From positions 2,542,001-2,606,000 of the forward strand of contig JAXGYU010000001.1 in assembly GCA_040772085.1 (NCBI GenBank): DNA of 64,000 bases, read 5' to 3'. Origin of the DNA: JAXGMV01 sp040772085 (GTDB taxonomy: Bacteria; Chloroflexota; Anaerolineae; Anaerolineales; Anaerolineaceae). A program made the position numbers and the translations under genes. How positions within the stretch are numbered: position 1 is the first letter of the stretch; the number at the start of each line of letters is the position of its first letter. Of the stretch, positions 34,466-43,168 are shown in pieces. The notes below the pieces were generated by a model that saw nothing but the letters and a program-made list of their open reading frames with translations, was not told where the DNA came from and made no database searches.

Positions 34466-35236
34466 ATGGAAAAATACACAATTCTCGTTATTGAGGATGA
34501 TGAACTGGTTGCGAGAACAATCGAGAACTCGCTAAAACACGAAGATTTCAAAGTTATTTTAGCCCCAAATGGTTTTGAGGGGTTGAAACAGGTTCGCAAA
34601 CAAAACGTCAACCTGGTACTGCTGGACGTGATCATGCCAGGCATGGATGGGTACGATGTCTGCCGCGAGATGCGCAGCGATCCACGGTTGAGCGAAATCC
34701 CAATTATCTTCCTGACCGCCAAGACCAAGGATGAAGAGCGTATCACAGGCTTTCTTGCCGGCGGTGATGATTACCTCAACAAGCCTTTCAACGTCGACGA
34801 ACTCATCCTGAGGATTCGCGCCATCCTGCGCCGGACGAAAAAGCAGCAGCCGATCGTCATTCAGGAGGGCACGAGAAGCCGCAGCGGTTACAAACGTTCC
34901 TATCAGGATGCTGATGCGCAAGTGAAGCAGAACATCAGAATTGGTGATTTTGAGCTGGATGTGCAAAAGTATGAGCTTCACACTGCTGATCGCGGTACTG
35001 TGCGTCTCACCCCGGTCCAGTTTGAGCTGATTCACCATCTGATGTCACATGCTGGTGAGATTTTCCCTCCGGGTAGATTGCTGGATGAAGTCTGGAATTA
35101 TCCGAAGGATGCCGGCAGCCCTGACCTGGTCCGTGTGCATATCAAATTACTGAGGGAGCGGATTGAAAAAGACCCGCGCGATCCTCAATTCCTGAAAACT
35201 GTCGTTGGTTTTGGATATACTGTAGCAGCCGAATAA
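34466..35236 (+). CDS. OmpR/PhoB-type response regulator
   Basis: A 256-residue two-component output protein. The receiver domain has the acidic pocket EDDE, phospho-acceptor D54 in VLLDVIMPGMDG, Thr in IFLTAKT and Lys in NKPFNVDEL. A ~40-residue basic linker follows (RRTKKQQPIVIQEGTRSRSGYK region). Then comes a winged-helix effector domain (LTPVQFELIHHLMSHAGEIFPPGRLLDEVW, ending VVGFGYTV). It is 33 bases ahead of the histidine kinase gene and probably its partner. The regulon is unknown. Confidence 0.94.
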   Translation: MEKYTILVIEDDELVARTIENSLKHEDFKVILAPNGFEGLKQVRKQNVNLVLLDVIMPGMDGYDVCREMRSDPRLSEIPIIFLTAKTKDEERITGFLAGGDDYLNKPFNVDELILRIRAILRRTKKQQPIVIQEGTRSRSGYKRSYQDADAQVKQNIRIGDFELDVQKYELHTADRGTVRLTPVQFELIHHLMSHAGEIFPPGRLLDEVWNYPKDAGSPDLVRVHIKLLRERIEKDPRDPQFLKTVVGFGYTVAAE

Positions 35237-35269
35237 GAACGATAGAAAACTAAATATTGGCGGGATGCC

Positions 35270-37279
35270 ATGAGAAAAAAACCTGCTCCTGAATTGGAGC
35301 GTATAAAGCAATTCCTCAGCCAGGTGGATCAACATCTCCATACTTCGGAGGACAAGATCGTTGGGATGGGGCAGGCATTCCGTTACGTCCTGAATGAAAC
35401 TGGCCAGAGCAATGCCGTTCTGGTGTTGAAAAACTTTCCGACAGTATTCACTGTCTCACCGCTGCCTGAATGGGCAGGTTTGGTGGGAAAAGATGTCGAC
35501 CGGATTTTTTCGAACAATTCTGATATTTCGAGTGTGGAAGGCGGGAAAATCACAGTCATTAAAGCTGTTCAGGGGGAACCGACCTGCTTTTTATTGCTGG
35601 CGGAAACAAAAATGACCAAACTGCAGGAAAACTTGTTGCACCTCGGGATTGAAAAGATCCGCGCATTCGCTGAAACGAGCCAACTAGTCGAGCAACGAAT
35701 ACTGGAGGAGCAGCAAGTCGCTGTAAATAACGAGTTGATCGACACACTCGCGCGGAAATGGGCTCGTTTCCTGTCACGAACAATACACTCAGACGGATAC
35801 GGTGTCAGCCATCCTACAGGATTGGATAAGAAAGTCCTGATCAAGAAAGCCTCGAATGACGACGTCGAATGGGCATTTCAAACCATCACCCAACAAGACG
35901 CCGGGCTGTTCGCACGATCGACCCTCAATACAACTTGCAGTACGGTGCCCGATGTCGCATCGGCAACTGATACAGATACTGTCAGCGATGGGCTGCCTGG
36001 GCACACCATTCACTCAGTATTGTTCCTGCCGCTGATTGTGGAAGGTCAGATGCACGCTCAGCTGGCGTTGATGCGCCTCGACAAGAACAAGATCCCCTTC
36101 AACCAGGATGATCTGCTTGCGGCGGAGAGTCTGCTGCCCCTGCTCGATGAGAGTTTGACCATCAATCGCGAAGTTGAACAATTGAAGCAGGTCAACAAAT
36201 CACTCCAGAGTTTACAACGCGATCTGACGAAATCGCGCAACCTGCTTCGCAGCCTCATCGATACCTTGCCTGAATCGCTTTACATCATCGACACGGATTA
36301 TGTCATCACCGGTATCAACCGGGCGAGGACGAAACGTATCGGATCAGAACCCCGCAAGCATGTGGGCAAGGTCTGCTACCAGACGCTGTTCAAACGACAG
36401 AGTATCTGTGAAGGCTGTCTGGCTCATGTCTCATTCGCGAGCGGAAAATCCACCGAGCGAAAACGGTCCGATGAAACCGCACGGAGCGCTGTCGACTGGG
36501 AGATCAACACCTACGGCATCGCTGATGAATTCGAGAAAGTGCGTGAAGTGATTTTGGTCGAACATGATATCACCGAGCGTAACAGGATCGAACAAGCGCT
36601 TTTGCAATCAGAAAAGTTGGCAGCCGTAGGTCAGTTGGCTGCGGGTGTCGCCCACGAGATCAATAACCCGCTCACCGCGGTCCTGGCGAATTCACAACTG
36701 CTGAAGCGCGAATTGCCACCGAATGCTGAATGGCAGGAGATGCTGGACCTGATTTACAGAGGCGGCTCTCAGGCATTGCTCTCGGTGAAAAATCTGCTCA
36801 ACCTCTCGCGGGATGAAGAATTCAAACTCACGGATGTAATTCTGGATGAAAGTCTGGAGAAGGCATTTGCCCTGGTGCGCCATGAGATCGTAGCGCGCGG
36901 TATTACGTTCAAATATGAGCCGGCAGACTCGCCTGAGCTGGTCCACGCCAGCCCTACGCATTTGCAGAGCGTCTGGCTGAACCTGCTGCTGAACGCGATT
37001 GACGCCCTCCAGGGAAACGAACGCGTACTGGAAGTGTGTGTAATGCCCAGCGCTGATATGGTCAATATCATCTTCAGCGACACGGGCATTGGGTTTGACA
37101 ACCGCCAGCGGACAAAAATATTCGAGCCTTTCTATACCACGAAGGATCGTGAGATGGGCACCGGACTCGGCCTGCCTATTTCATTCAAGATCATCCGCCA
37201 GCATGGCGGCACCATCACCGCCAGCAGCAAACTGGGGGAGGGCAGCAAGTTTACCGTCTCTCTGCCACGGGTGAAGTAG
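35270..37279 (+). CDS. Soluble histidine kinase with GAF-like and PAS domains
   Basis: A 669-residue sensor kinase with no membrane helix. The N-terminal ~310 residues look like one or two GAF-type folds. A coiled-coil (EQLKQVNKSLQSLQRDLTKSRNLLRSL) leads to a PAS domain (LPESLYIIDTDYVITGINRA) that holds a Cys pair, SICEGCLAH, a possible metal or redox site. The DHp helix carries H462 in LAAGVAHEINNPLTAV. The ATPase domain shows NLLLNAIDAL (N box), FSDTGIGFDN (G1) and GTGLGLPISFKIIRQHGG (G2). It likely phosphorylates the response regulator encoded just upstream. Cytoplasmic ligand or redox sensing is inferred. Confidence 0.92.
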   Translation: MRKKPAPELERIKQFLSQVDQHLHTSEDKIVGMGQAFRYVLNETGQSNAVLVLKNFPTVFTVSPLPEWAGLVGKDVDRIFSNNSDISSVEGGKITVIKAVQGEPTCFLLLAETKMTKLQENLLHLGIEKIRAFAETSQLVEQRILEEQQVAVNNELIDTLARKWARFLSRTIHSDGYGVSHPTGLDKKVLIKKASNDDVEWAFQTITQQDAGLFARSTLNTTCSTVPDVASATDTDTVSDGLPGHTIHSVLFLPLIVEGQMHAQLALMRLDKNKIPFNQDDLLAAESLLPLLDESLTINREVEQLKQVNKSLQSLQRDLTKSRNLLRSLIDTLPESLYIIDTDYVITGINRARTKRIGSEPRKHVGKVCYQTLFKRQSICEGCLAHVSFASGKSTERKRSDETARSAVDWEINTYGIADEFEKVREVILVEHDITERNRIEQALLQSEKLAAVGQLAAGVAHEINNPLTAVLANSQLLKRELPPNAEWQEMLDLIYRGGSQALLSVKNLLNLSRDEEFKLTDVILDESLEKAFALVRHEIVARGITFKYEPADSPELVHASPTHLQSVWLNLLLNAIDALQGNERVLEVCVMPSADMVNIIFSDTGIGFDNRQRTKIFEPFYTTKDREMGTGLGLPISFKIIRQHGGTITASSKLGEGSKFTVSLPRVK

Positions 37280-37297
37280 TGCGAATCAATTGGGAAA

Positions 37298-37369
37298 AGC
37301 GGGTGATGGGACTCGAACCCACGACATTTAACTTGGGAAGCTAACGTTCTACCACTGAACTACACCCGC
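37298..37369 (-). tRNA. tRNA-Gly (anticodon CCC)
   Basis: A 72-base cloverleaf on the minus strand. Acceptor GCGGGTG pairs with CACCCGC and the discriminator is U, as usual for tRNA-Gly. The anticodon stem TTAGC/GTTAA encloses loop TTCCCAA, giving anticodon CCC (reads GGG). CCA is not encoded. It lies 18 bases beyond the 3' end of the histidine kinase gene, in convergent orientation. Confidence 0.93.
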
Positions 37370-37379
37370 GGGTTGCGTA

Positions 37380-37409
37380 ATTATAAGGCTGGCTGACGGT
37401 CACCGTCAA
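37380..37409 (-). promoter_or_regulatory. Promoter of tRNA-Gly
   Basis: Minus strand: TTGACG (37409-37404), 18-base spacer, perfect TATAAT (37385-37380), 10 bases before the tRNA 5' end. Confidence 0.75.
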
Positions 37410-37516
37410 GCGCCCTGGACTGGGCTGGACGCTGATAAAAAGCATGGTTATAGTATAATTCCTGGTTGCGTACTCGTACGCGACAGGGGTATTCCGAAGC
37501 ACACAGGAGCAATTGC

Positions 37517-38578
37517 TTGGCGTTTAATCCCATAGACTGGCTGCTAGGGCTTTTCTCACTCGATATCGCGATCGATCTGGGGACGGCTAACACTCTTGTT
37601 CATGTCCGTGGCAAGGGCATTGTCATCTATGAGCCGTCGTGGGTTGCCATTGAGAAGAAATCCCGCCGTCCGTTGGCGATTGGCGCGCAGGCGAAGGAAA
37701 TGGTCGGCAGGACGCCCGCCAATGTCGTCGCCGTACGCCCGCTGCGGGATGGGGTGATCGCTGAATTCGAAATCACCAAAGCTATGCTGCAGTACTTCAT
37801 CGGCGCAGCCCACAAGCAATCCATCGTCCCCATGCCGAAACCGCGCGTCGTGGTCGGCATCCCTTCAGGCGCGACTGAAGTCGAAAAACGCGCCGTCTAT
37901 GACGCCGCGATGGACGCCGGTGCGCGGGAAGTGTATCTGATCGAAGAACCGCGTGCCGCGGCGTTAGGCGCCGGTCTTCCGGTTTCTGAAGTGCGCGGCA
38001 GCATGATCGTTGATATCGGCGGCGGCACAACCGAAGTCGCCATTTTGGCAATGGGCGGCATCGTGATTTCGCGCTCATTGCGTGTAGCCGGCGATGAGCT
38101 GGACCAGGACATCATCACCTATATCCGCAACAAATACAACCTGTTCATTGGCGAACGGATGGCTGAAAAGATCAAGATGGCCATTGGTTCGGCATACCCT
38201 CTGGAAACAGAAAAGACCATCATCGCCCGCGGCAGAAATCTGGTGACAGGTCTGCCGGAGGGCATCGAAGTATCCTCCGTCGAGATGCGTGAGGCGCTGG
38301 CCAGTTCGATCCAGGTGATCGTGGATACTGTGCGTGACGCGCTCGATGAAGCACCGCCCGAGATCATCGCTGACCTGATCGACACCGGCATCTGCCTCTC
38401 AGGCGGTGGTGCGGAATTGCTGGGATTGGCGGAACGGCTCGAGAACGAACTGAAGCTGCATGTCTGGGTCGCGGATGATCCGATGACCTGCGTGGCGCGC
38501 GGCGCGGCAGTGATTTTTGACAATCTGGACTACTACCAGATGTTCCTGGTTGGCCTTGAACGCACCAGCAATAAGTAG
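37517..38578 (+). CDS. mreB: Rod shape-determining protein MreB
   Basis: Actin-like ATPase that guides lateral cell-wall synthesis. From the TTG at 37517 the 353-residue protein begins AFNPIDWLLGLFSLDIAIDLGTANTLVHV, matching MreB proteins exactly at phosphate-1 (DLGTANT). Phosphate-2 is IVDIGGGTTEVAIL and the adenosine loop is CLSGGGAELLGLAERL. The TTG has AGGAG (37505-37509) 7 bases upstream. The ORF opens earlier at 37466, but that portion has no family similarity. A perfect TATAAT at 37454-37459 may be its -10 box, which also argues for the later start. First gene of mreB-mreC-mreD-mrdA-rodA. Confidence 0.96.
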   Translation: MAFNPIDWLLGLFSLDIAIDLGTANTLVHVRGKGIVIYEPSWVAIEKKSRRPLAIGAQAKEMVGRTPANVVAVRPLRDGVIAEFEITKAMLQYFIGAAHKQSIVPMPKPRVVVGIPSGATEVEKRAVYDAAMDAGAREVYLIEEPRAAALGAGLPVSEVRGSMIVDIGGGTTEVAILAMGGIVISRSLRVAGDELDQDIITYIRNKYNLFIGERMAEKIKMAIGSAYPLETEKTIIARGRNLVTGLPEGIEVSSVEMREALASSIQVIVDTVRDALDEAPPEIIADLIDTGICLSGGGAELLGLAERLENELKLHVWVADDPMTCVARGAAVIFDNLDYYQMFLVGLERTSNK

Positions 38579-38603
38579 GTGTAATCAAGTTACAATCTAA
38601 AGC

Positions 38604-39452
38604 ATGAAATTCACGTTACCAAAATATGTCGGGACTATCATCATCCTGCTGGGTGTTGCGGGCATTCTGGCTTTGGCGCTCAGCGGCTATATGACCTCAC
38701 TTTTCGGCACAGCCCTTTCACCCGTGATGGCTGCCCAGAAGTGGTTCTCGACCCGTTATCTCGCGATCTATGAGACCTTCACCCAGCCGAAGGATATGGC
38801 GACCCTGAGCCAGGAGAACACCATGCTGATAGATGAGAACTCACGGCTGCAGGCACAGGTCATCCAGTTGCAGCAGCAGCTCAACGAATCGCAGATCTTG
38901 TACTCGCTGCTCGACTTCGCGCGAGCGCGGCCTGAAAACGTGTATGTCGCGTCAGCCGTCATCGGTCGTGACCCGAGTCCCTTCCTGCAGTACATCCTGA
39001 TCGACAGCGGCTCGGACGACGGGTTGCGCAAGGGCATGCCGGTCGTGACCGAGCAGGGGCTGGTCGGCAGGGTGGACGCCGTGATCGCCAAAGCGGCGCG
39101 TGTGCAGCTACTGAATGATGCCGGCTCCTCCATCAATGTCAAACTGCGCGAAACCAAAGCCGATGGACTGATGCGAGGATCCGTCGCGGGCGACATTACC
39201 GTCGAGATGATCCCGCAGGACGCGATCGTGACCGAAGGCGACATTATCCTGACCTCCGGGCTGGGCGGCAACTACCCGGCTGATGTCCTGATCGGTCAGA
39301 TTACCGGCATCCATAAGCTGGAAACGGACTTGTTCCAGTCTGCGACCATTCAATCCGCGGTGGATTTCGCCAACCTCAAAGCTGTACTGGTGATCACCAA
39401 CTTCCGGCCGGTAGATATCGCTCCGCTGCTGCCGGCACAAACAACGCCATGA
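38604..39452 (+). CDS. mreC: Rod shape-determining protein MreC
   Basis: A 282-residue bitopic protein linking cytoplasmic MreB to periplasmic/external wall enzymes. One N-terminal membrane helix (IIILLGVAGILALALSGYM), then a coiled coil (LSQENTMLIDENSRLQAQVIQLQQQL) and the C-terminal double beta-barrel domain. Family motifs are IGRDPSPFLQYILIDSGSDDGLRKGMPVV and GDIILTSGLGGNYPADVLIGQI. It overlaps mreD by 4 bases (ATGA). Confidence 0.95.
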   Translation: MKFTLPKYVGTIIILLGVAGILALALSGYMTSLFGTALSPVMAAQKWFSTRYLAIYETFTQPKDMATLSQENTMLIDENSRLQAQVIQLQQQLNESQILYSLLDFARARPENVYVASAVIGRDPSPFLQYILIDSGSDDGLRKGMPVVTEQGLVGRVDAVIAKAARVQLLNDAGSSINVKLRETKADGLMRGSVAGDITVEMIPQDAIVTEGDIILTSGLGGNYPADVLIGQITGIHKLETDLFQSATIQSAVDFANLKAVLVITNFRPVDIAPLLPAQTTP

Positions 39453-39958
39453 TCCGACTATCGAGTTTGTTAACCATCCCTGTAATTATTCTGTTGCTCT
39501 TTATACAGATGGTGGTTTCACCGACGATTAAGCTCGCCAATGGTCACGCTGATCTGGTGCTGGTGTTCATTGTTGCCTGGGCACTTCAGGAGCGGGGACA
39601 GCCGGTCTGGCTGTGGACCTTGCTGCTTGGTTACATCATTAATACCGTCAGCGGTGTGCCGCTGTATATCTATCCGGTGACCTACATTTTCGTGACCGCT
39701 CTGGCAAAATTTATCAAACGCATGACCTGGCAGATGCCGGTGCTCGCCATGCTTTTCACTGTGCTGGTCGGTTCGCTGATTGAACTGGGCGGTTCATACA
39801 TCGCGCTCAGCTTTGCTGATTATGACCTGCCGTTCACGACCAGCCTCAACTCGGTCATCCTGCCTAGCACAGTGCTGAACCTGATGCTTTGCATCCCCGT
39901 TTATTTACTGGTGAGTGACTTTTACAGTTTCCTCCAGCCGCAACTGGAAACCTCATGA
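39449..39958 (+). CDS. mreD: Rod shape-determining protein MreD
   Basis: A 169-residue integral membrane protein with about five helices, the usual size for MreD. Sequence is poorly conserved in the family; assignment rests on length, helix pattern (the N-terminal LANGHADLVLVFIVAWALQERG stretch is typical) and position between mreC and mrdA with ATGA overlaps on both sides. It is a component of the elongasome. Confidence 0.88.
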   Translation: MIRLSSLLTIPVIILLLFIQMVVSPTIKLANGHADLVLVFIVAWALQERGQPVWLWTLLLGYIINTVSGVPLYIYPVTYIFVTALAKFIKRMTWQMPVLAMLFTVLVGSLIELGGSYIALSFADYDLPFTTSLNSVILPSTVLNLMLCIPVYLLVSDFYSFLQPQLETS

Positions 39959-42054
39959 ATAACTTATTTGACAGAACCAAAGGAAATTTCGCCTTCTGGC
40001 GCATTGGCAGCGTGGTCTTGCTGCTGCTGGGCGTGACGGCGTTTTACATCTACAAATTGCTTGATCTGCAGGTGCTTAACGCGCAAGATTATGTGACCGC
40101 AGCCAAAGACAATCGCACTCGTGAGATTAGCATTCAGACCCAGCGCGGTACCATCACCGACCGCAACGGTTATGTCCTGGCGCGCAACGTGCCATCGTAT
40201 AACGTTGTCATCACTCCCGCCAATCTGCCTGCTGATGACGGCGTCATCCAGCAGCTCTTCCGCGAACTATCTGAACTGGTTGATGTACCGGTCAGCAATG
40301 GTGACCCTGAAGACTTGTTCACTCCCTGCAACACCGACCTGGGTATCACGGAGATCGTCTATATCGGTGATACGACCGCGCCTTATGAACCGGTGCGTAT
40401 TGCCTGTGATATTGATGAAACATTGGCGCGGGTGATTGAAGAGAAAAGTATTGACTGGCCCGGCGTCTCGATCCTGGTCGAACCGGTCAGAGATTATCCT
40501 TCTGGCTGGTTCACCTCCGAAATCGTCGGGTTTCTGGGCCCTATCCCAGCCAGTATGGAAGAATATTACACTGACCAGGGTTTTGTCCCGAACCGGGATA
40601 AGGTAGGTTATGCCGGCATCGAGAGCAGCATGAACGACGAGCTGCTCGGGAAAAATGGTTCCCGTACCGTCGAGGTTGATGTCGCCGGACAAATCATGCG
40701 TGATACACAGCCGCCGACGCCGCCGGAATCCGGGATGAATGTGACGCTGACAATCGATACCCGGCTGCAGATGGCCGCAAAACAGGCGCTGGTTGGTGAT
40801 ATCGAGTACTGGTCCGAGCTCAGCCGCTTGTACGGTGTTGCCAAGGTGATCAACCGCGGCGTGGTGATTGCCATCGACCCTCGAACGGGTGAGATCAAAG
40901 CGTTGGTGACCGAGCCGACGTTCGAGAACAACCGCATGGCGCGCTTCATCCCCGGCTACTATTATGAGCAGTTGATGAGTGATCCGCGCCGTCCGCTCTT
41001 CAACCAGGCTATCTCGGCCGAGGTGCCGCCGGGCTCGGTGTATAAAATGGCTGCCTCAACCGGCTTTATGAATGAGCAGGTGGTTTCAAAGGATTTTTTG
41101 GTGGAGGACCTGGGCAAAATTATCATGATGGAGAAATATCATCCGAATGACCCGGGCACACCAAAGGAGTACGTCTGTTATGACGAAAACGGTCACGGCA
41201 TGGTGGACTTCCTGCATGCTGTCGCCCTCTCCTGCGACGTTTACTTTTACAAGGTTTCCGGCGGTTTCGGCGAGGAAGTCAAACAAGGGTTGGGCGTCTG
41301 GAAAATGGCAGATTATGCCAAGGCATTGGGCTATGGCGTAGAAACCGGCATCGAGCTGCCCGGTGAGATGACTGGTCTGGTGCCGGATCCGAACTGGAAG
41401 CGGCTGACGCTCTACGAAGCCTGGTCCACGGGTGATACCTATATCGCCTCCATGGGACAAGGCTATGTTCTGAGCACACCGATGCAGGTGCTGGTGTCGT
41501 TCGCGATCCTTGCCAATGACGGAAAATACATGCAGCCAACCCTGATTTATAAAGTCAGGGACGCGGAGGGGAATCTGGTTCGGCCTTTCGAACCAAAGGT
41601 CAAGTGGGATATCACGACCGATCCGCTGATCCCGATCTATGACGAAGATAACTTCACGACTGGCGATCACAAGGTTATCACCCAGGAAACTATCGAGTTG
41701 CAGCAGCAGGGGATGCGGATGGTTGTGCTGCCTGGCGGCACAGCGTATGACCAGTTTGTCGGGGCGGAATTCGAATCCGCCGGCAAGACAGGCACGGCTG
41801 AATATTGTGATGACGAGGCGCGTGCGCAGGACCTGTGCGAACGCGGCCGCTGGCCAGCTCACGCCTGGTATGCCGGCTATGCGCCGTACGACAACCCTGA
41901 GCTGGTGGTGGTCGCTTTCGTGTACAACGGCGGTGAAGGTGCGTCGGTTGCCGCGCCGATAGTCAGGAAAGTGCTGGATGCTTACTTCAAGCTAAAAGCC
42001 GAAGAGCCGCCGGCGCCAACACTGCCTGAAATCCCGGTTGAGCCCGCACCGTGA
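39955..42054 (+). CDS. mrdA: Penicillin-binding protein 2 (elongasome transpeptidase)
   Basis: Class B PBP that cross-links peptidoglycan during elongation with RodA. The 699-residue protein has one N-terminal membrane helix, a dimerisation domain starting at RTREISIQTQRGTITDRNGYVLARN, and a transpeptidase domain. The nucleophile is S361 in PPGSVYKMA (SxxK), followed by the second motif SCD in ALSCDVYFYKVS and KTG in SAGKTGTAEY. A Cys pair in CDDEARAQDLC just after KTG is an insertion not present in textbook PBP2. The C-terminus is a Pro/Glu tail. Overlap with mreD and a 6-base gap to rodA fit one operon. Confidence 0.95.
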   Translation: MNNLFDRTKGNFAFWRIGSVVLLLLGVTAFYIYKLLDLQVLNAQDYVTAAKDNRTREISIQTQRGTITDRNGYVLARNVPSYNVVITPANLPADDGVIQQLFRELSELVDVPVSNGDPEDLFTPCNTDLGITEIVYIGDTTAPYEPVRIACDIDETLARVIEEKSIDWPGVSILVEPVRDYPSGWFTSEIVGFLGPIPASMEEYYTDQGFVPNRDKVGYAGIESSMNDELLGKNGSRTVEVDVAGQIMRDTQPPTPPESGMNVTLTIDTRLQMAAKQALVGDIEYWSELSRLYGVAKVINRGVVIAIDPRTGEIKALVTEPTFENNRMARFIPGYYYEQLMSDPRRPLFNQAISAEVPPGSVYKMAASTGFMNEQVVSKDFLVEDLGKIIMMEKYHPNDPGTPKEYVCYDENGHGMVDFLHAVALSCDVYFYKVSGGFGEEVKQGLGVWKMADYAKALGYGVETGIELPGEMTGLVPDPNWKRLTLYEAWSTGDTYIASMGQGYVLSTPMQVLVSFAILANDGKYMQPTLIYKVRDAEGNLVRPFEPKVKWDITTDPLIPIYDEDNFTTGDHKVITQETIELQQQGMRMVVLPGGTAYDQFVGAEFESAGKTGTAEYCDDEARAQDLCERGRWPAHAWYAGYAPYDNPELVVVAFVYNGGEGASVAAPIVRKVLDAYFKLKAEEPPAPTLPEIPVEPAP

Positions 42055-42060
42055 GAGATT

Positions 42061-43155
42061 ATGTTAAAGGTTAACTGGCGAAAGTTTGATTTCTGGCTTT
42101 TCGGCTCGGTCGTGCTGCTGAGCATTTTTGGCATTATGATGATTCAGTCCGCTATTGCCGGCAGTATCGAACTGCAGGATTATGACCAGCGTCAGGTGGT
42201 TTTCGCCCTGCTGGGTATGGCTGTTATTCTGGTGTTTGCGGCAATCAATTATCAATATTGGGCCGCGCTGACACGCCTGATGTATATCTTCATCGTCGGG
42301 TTTCTGGTGGTGATTTATGTCTATGGTGTGGCGCGTTTCGGTTCAGCGCGCTGGGTGGATACGGGCTTGTTCACGATCCAGCCTTCTGAGCTTGCCAAGA
42401 TCATCATTATTCTCGTGCTGGCGAATTACTTCGCCTCATCCTGGGACCAGCCGCGCGACCTGCACTGGCTTGGTTTGAGCCTGGCGCTAACTGGCGGCGT
42501 GGTGATCTGGATTGTGCTGCAGCCAAATTTGAGCACCTCCATCGTTATTCTGGTGCTCTGGTTCTCCTTCTTGTGGGTGAGCGGATTGCCGCCAAAATTT
42601 GTGCTGATTTTTGGCATCGTTGGCGCAATTCTGGGCGTTGCCTTCTTCCTTTCCCCATTTATGGAGGGCTATCAGAAGCTGCGCATCGTTCAATTCCTCT
42701 TCCCCGACAGGCAGGCAAGGCATGGCAATACCTACAACGTTGACCAGGCGCTGATCTCCATCGGCTCGGGCGGGTTGTTCGGGCAGGGGTATGGCTATGG
42801 CACTCAGGTTCAACTGCGCTATCTCAAGGTGCGTCATACTGACTTTATCTTTTCGGCGATCGCTGAGGAATTCGGCTTTGTGGGTACCACACTGGTGGTG
42901 CTGTTGCTGGTCTTCATGATTGTAAGGTGTTTTATAATTGCGCAGCAAGCCGCTGACCGCTTCGGCGGGCTGATCGCTTACGGGTTCGGTGTGCTGATGG
43001 CTTTTCAGACCATCGTCAACATCGGCGTGAATTTGAACGTTCTACCCGTGACGGGTCTGACCCTGCCGTTCGTCAGCTATGGCGGCAGTTCCATGATATC
43101 TCTCGCGCTGGGCATCGGATTGGTTGAAAGCGTTGCCTTGCGCCGCAGTACTTGA
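42061..43155 (+). CDS. rodA: Peptidoglycan glycosyltransferase RodA
   Basis: SEDS-family polymerase of lipid II, partner of PBP2. 364 residues with about ten membrane helices. Family motifs are ARFGSARWVDTGLFTIQPSELAKI near residue 85, the catalytic-loop region before HTDFIFSAIAEEFGFVG, and the terminal GLTLPFVSYGGSSMISLALGIGLV. Compact relative to E. coli RodA (370) and complete. It is the last elongasome gene; gltX starts 13 bases on. Confidence 0.95.
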   Translation: MLKVNWRKFDFWLFGSVVLLSIFGIMMIQSAIAGSIELQDYDQRQVVFALLGMAVILVFAAINYQYWAALTRLMYIFIVGFLVVIYVYGVARFGSARWVDTGLFTIQPSELAKIIIILVLANYFASSWDQPRDLHWLGLSLALTGGVVIWIVLQPNLSTSIVILVLWFSFLWVSGLPPKFVLIFGIVGAILGVAFFLSPFMEGYQKLRIVQFLFPDRQARHGNTYNVDQALISIGSGGLFGQGYGYGTQVQLRYLKVRHTDFIFSAIAEEFGFVGTTLVVLLLVFMIVRCFIIAQQAADRFGGLIAYGFGVLMAFQTIVNIGVNLNVLPVTGLTLPFVSYGGSSMISLALGIGLVESVALRRST

Positions 43156-43168
43156 TCTTTGGAGGCTT

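Noticed and set aside
37466..37516. Upstream extension of mreB
   Set aside because: Not conserved in MreB; TTG at 37517 with AGGAG gives the exact family start.
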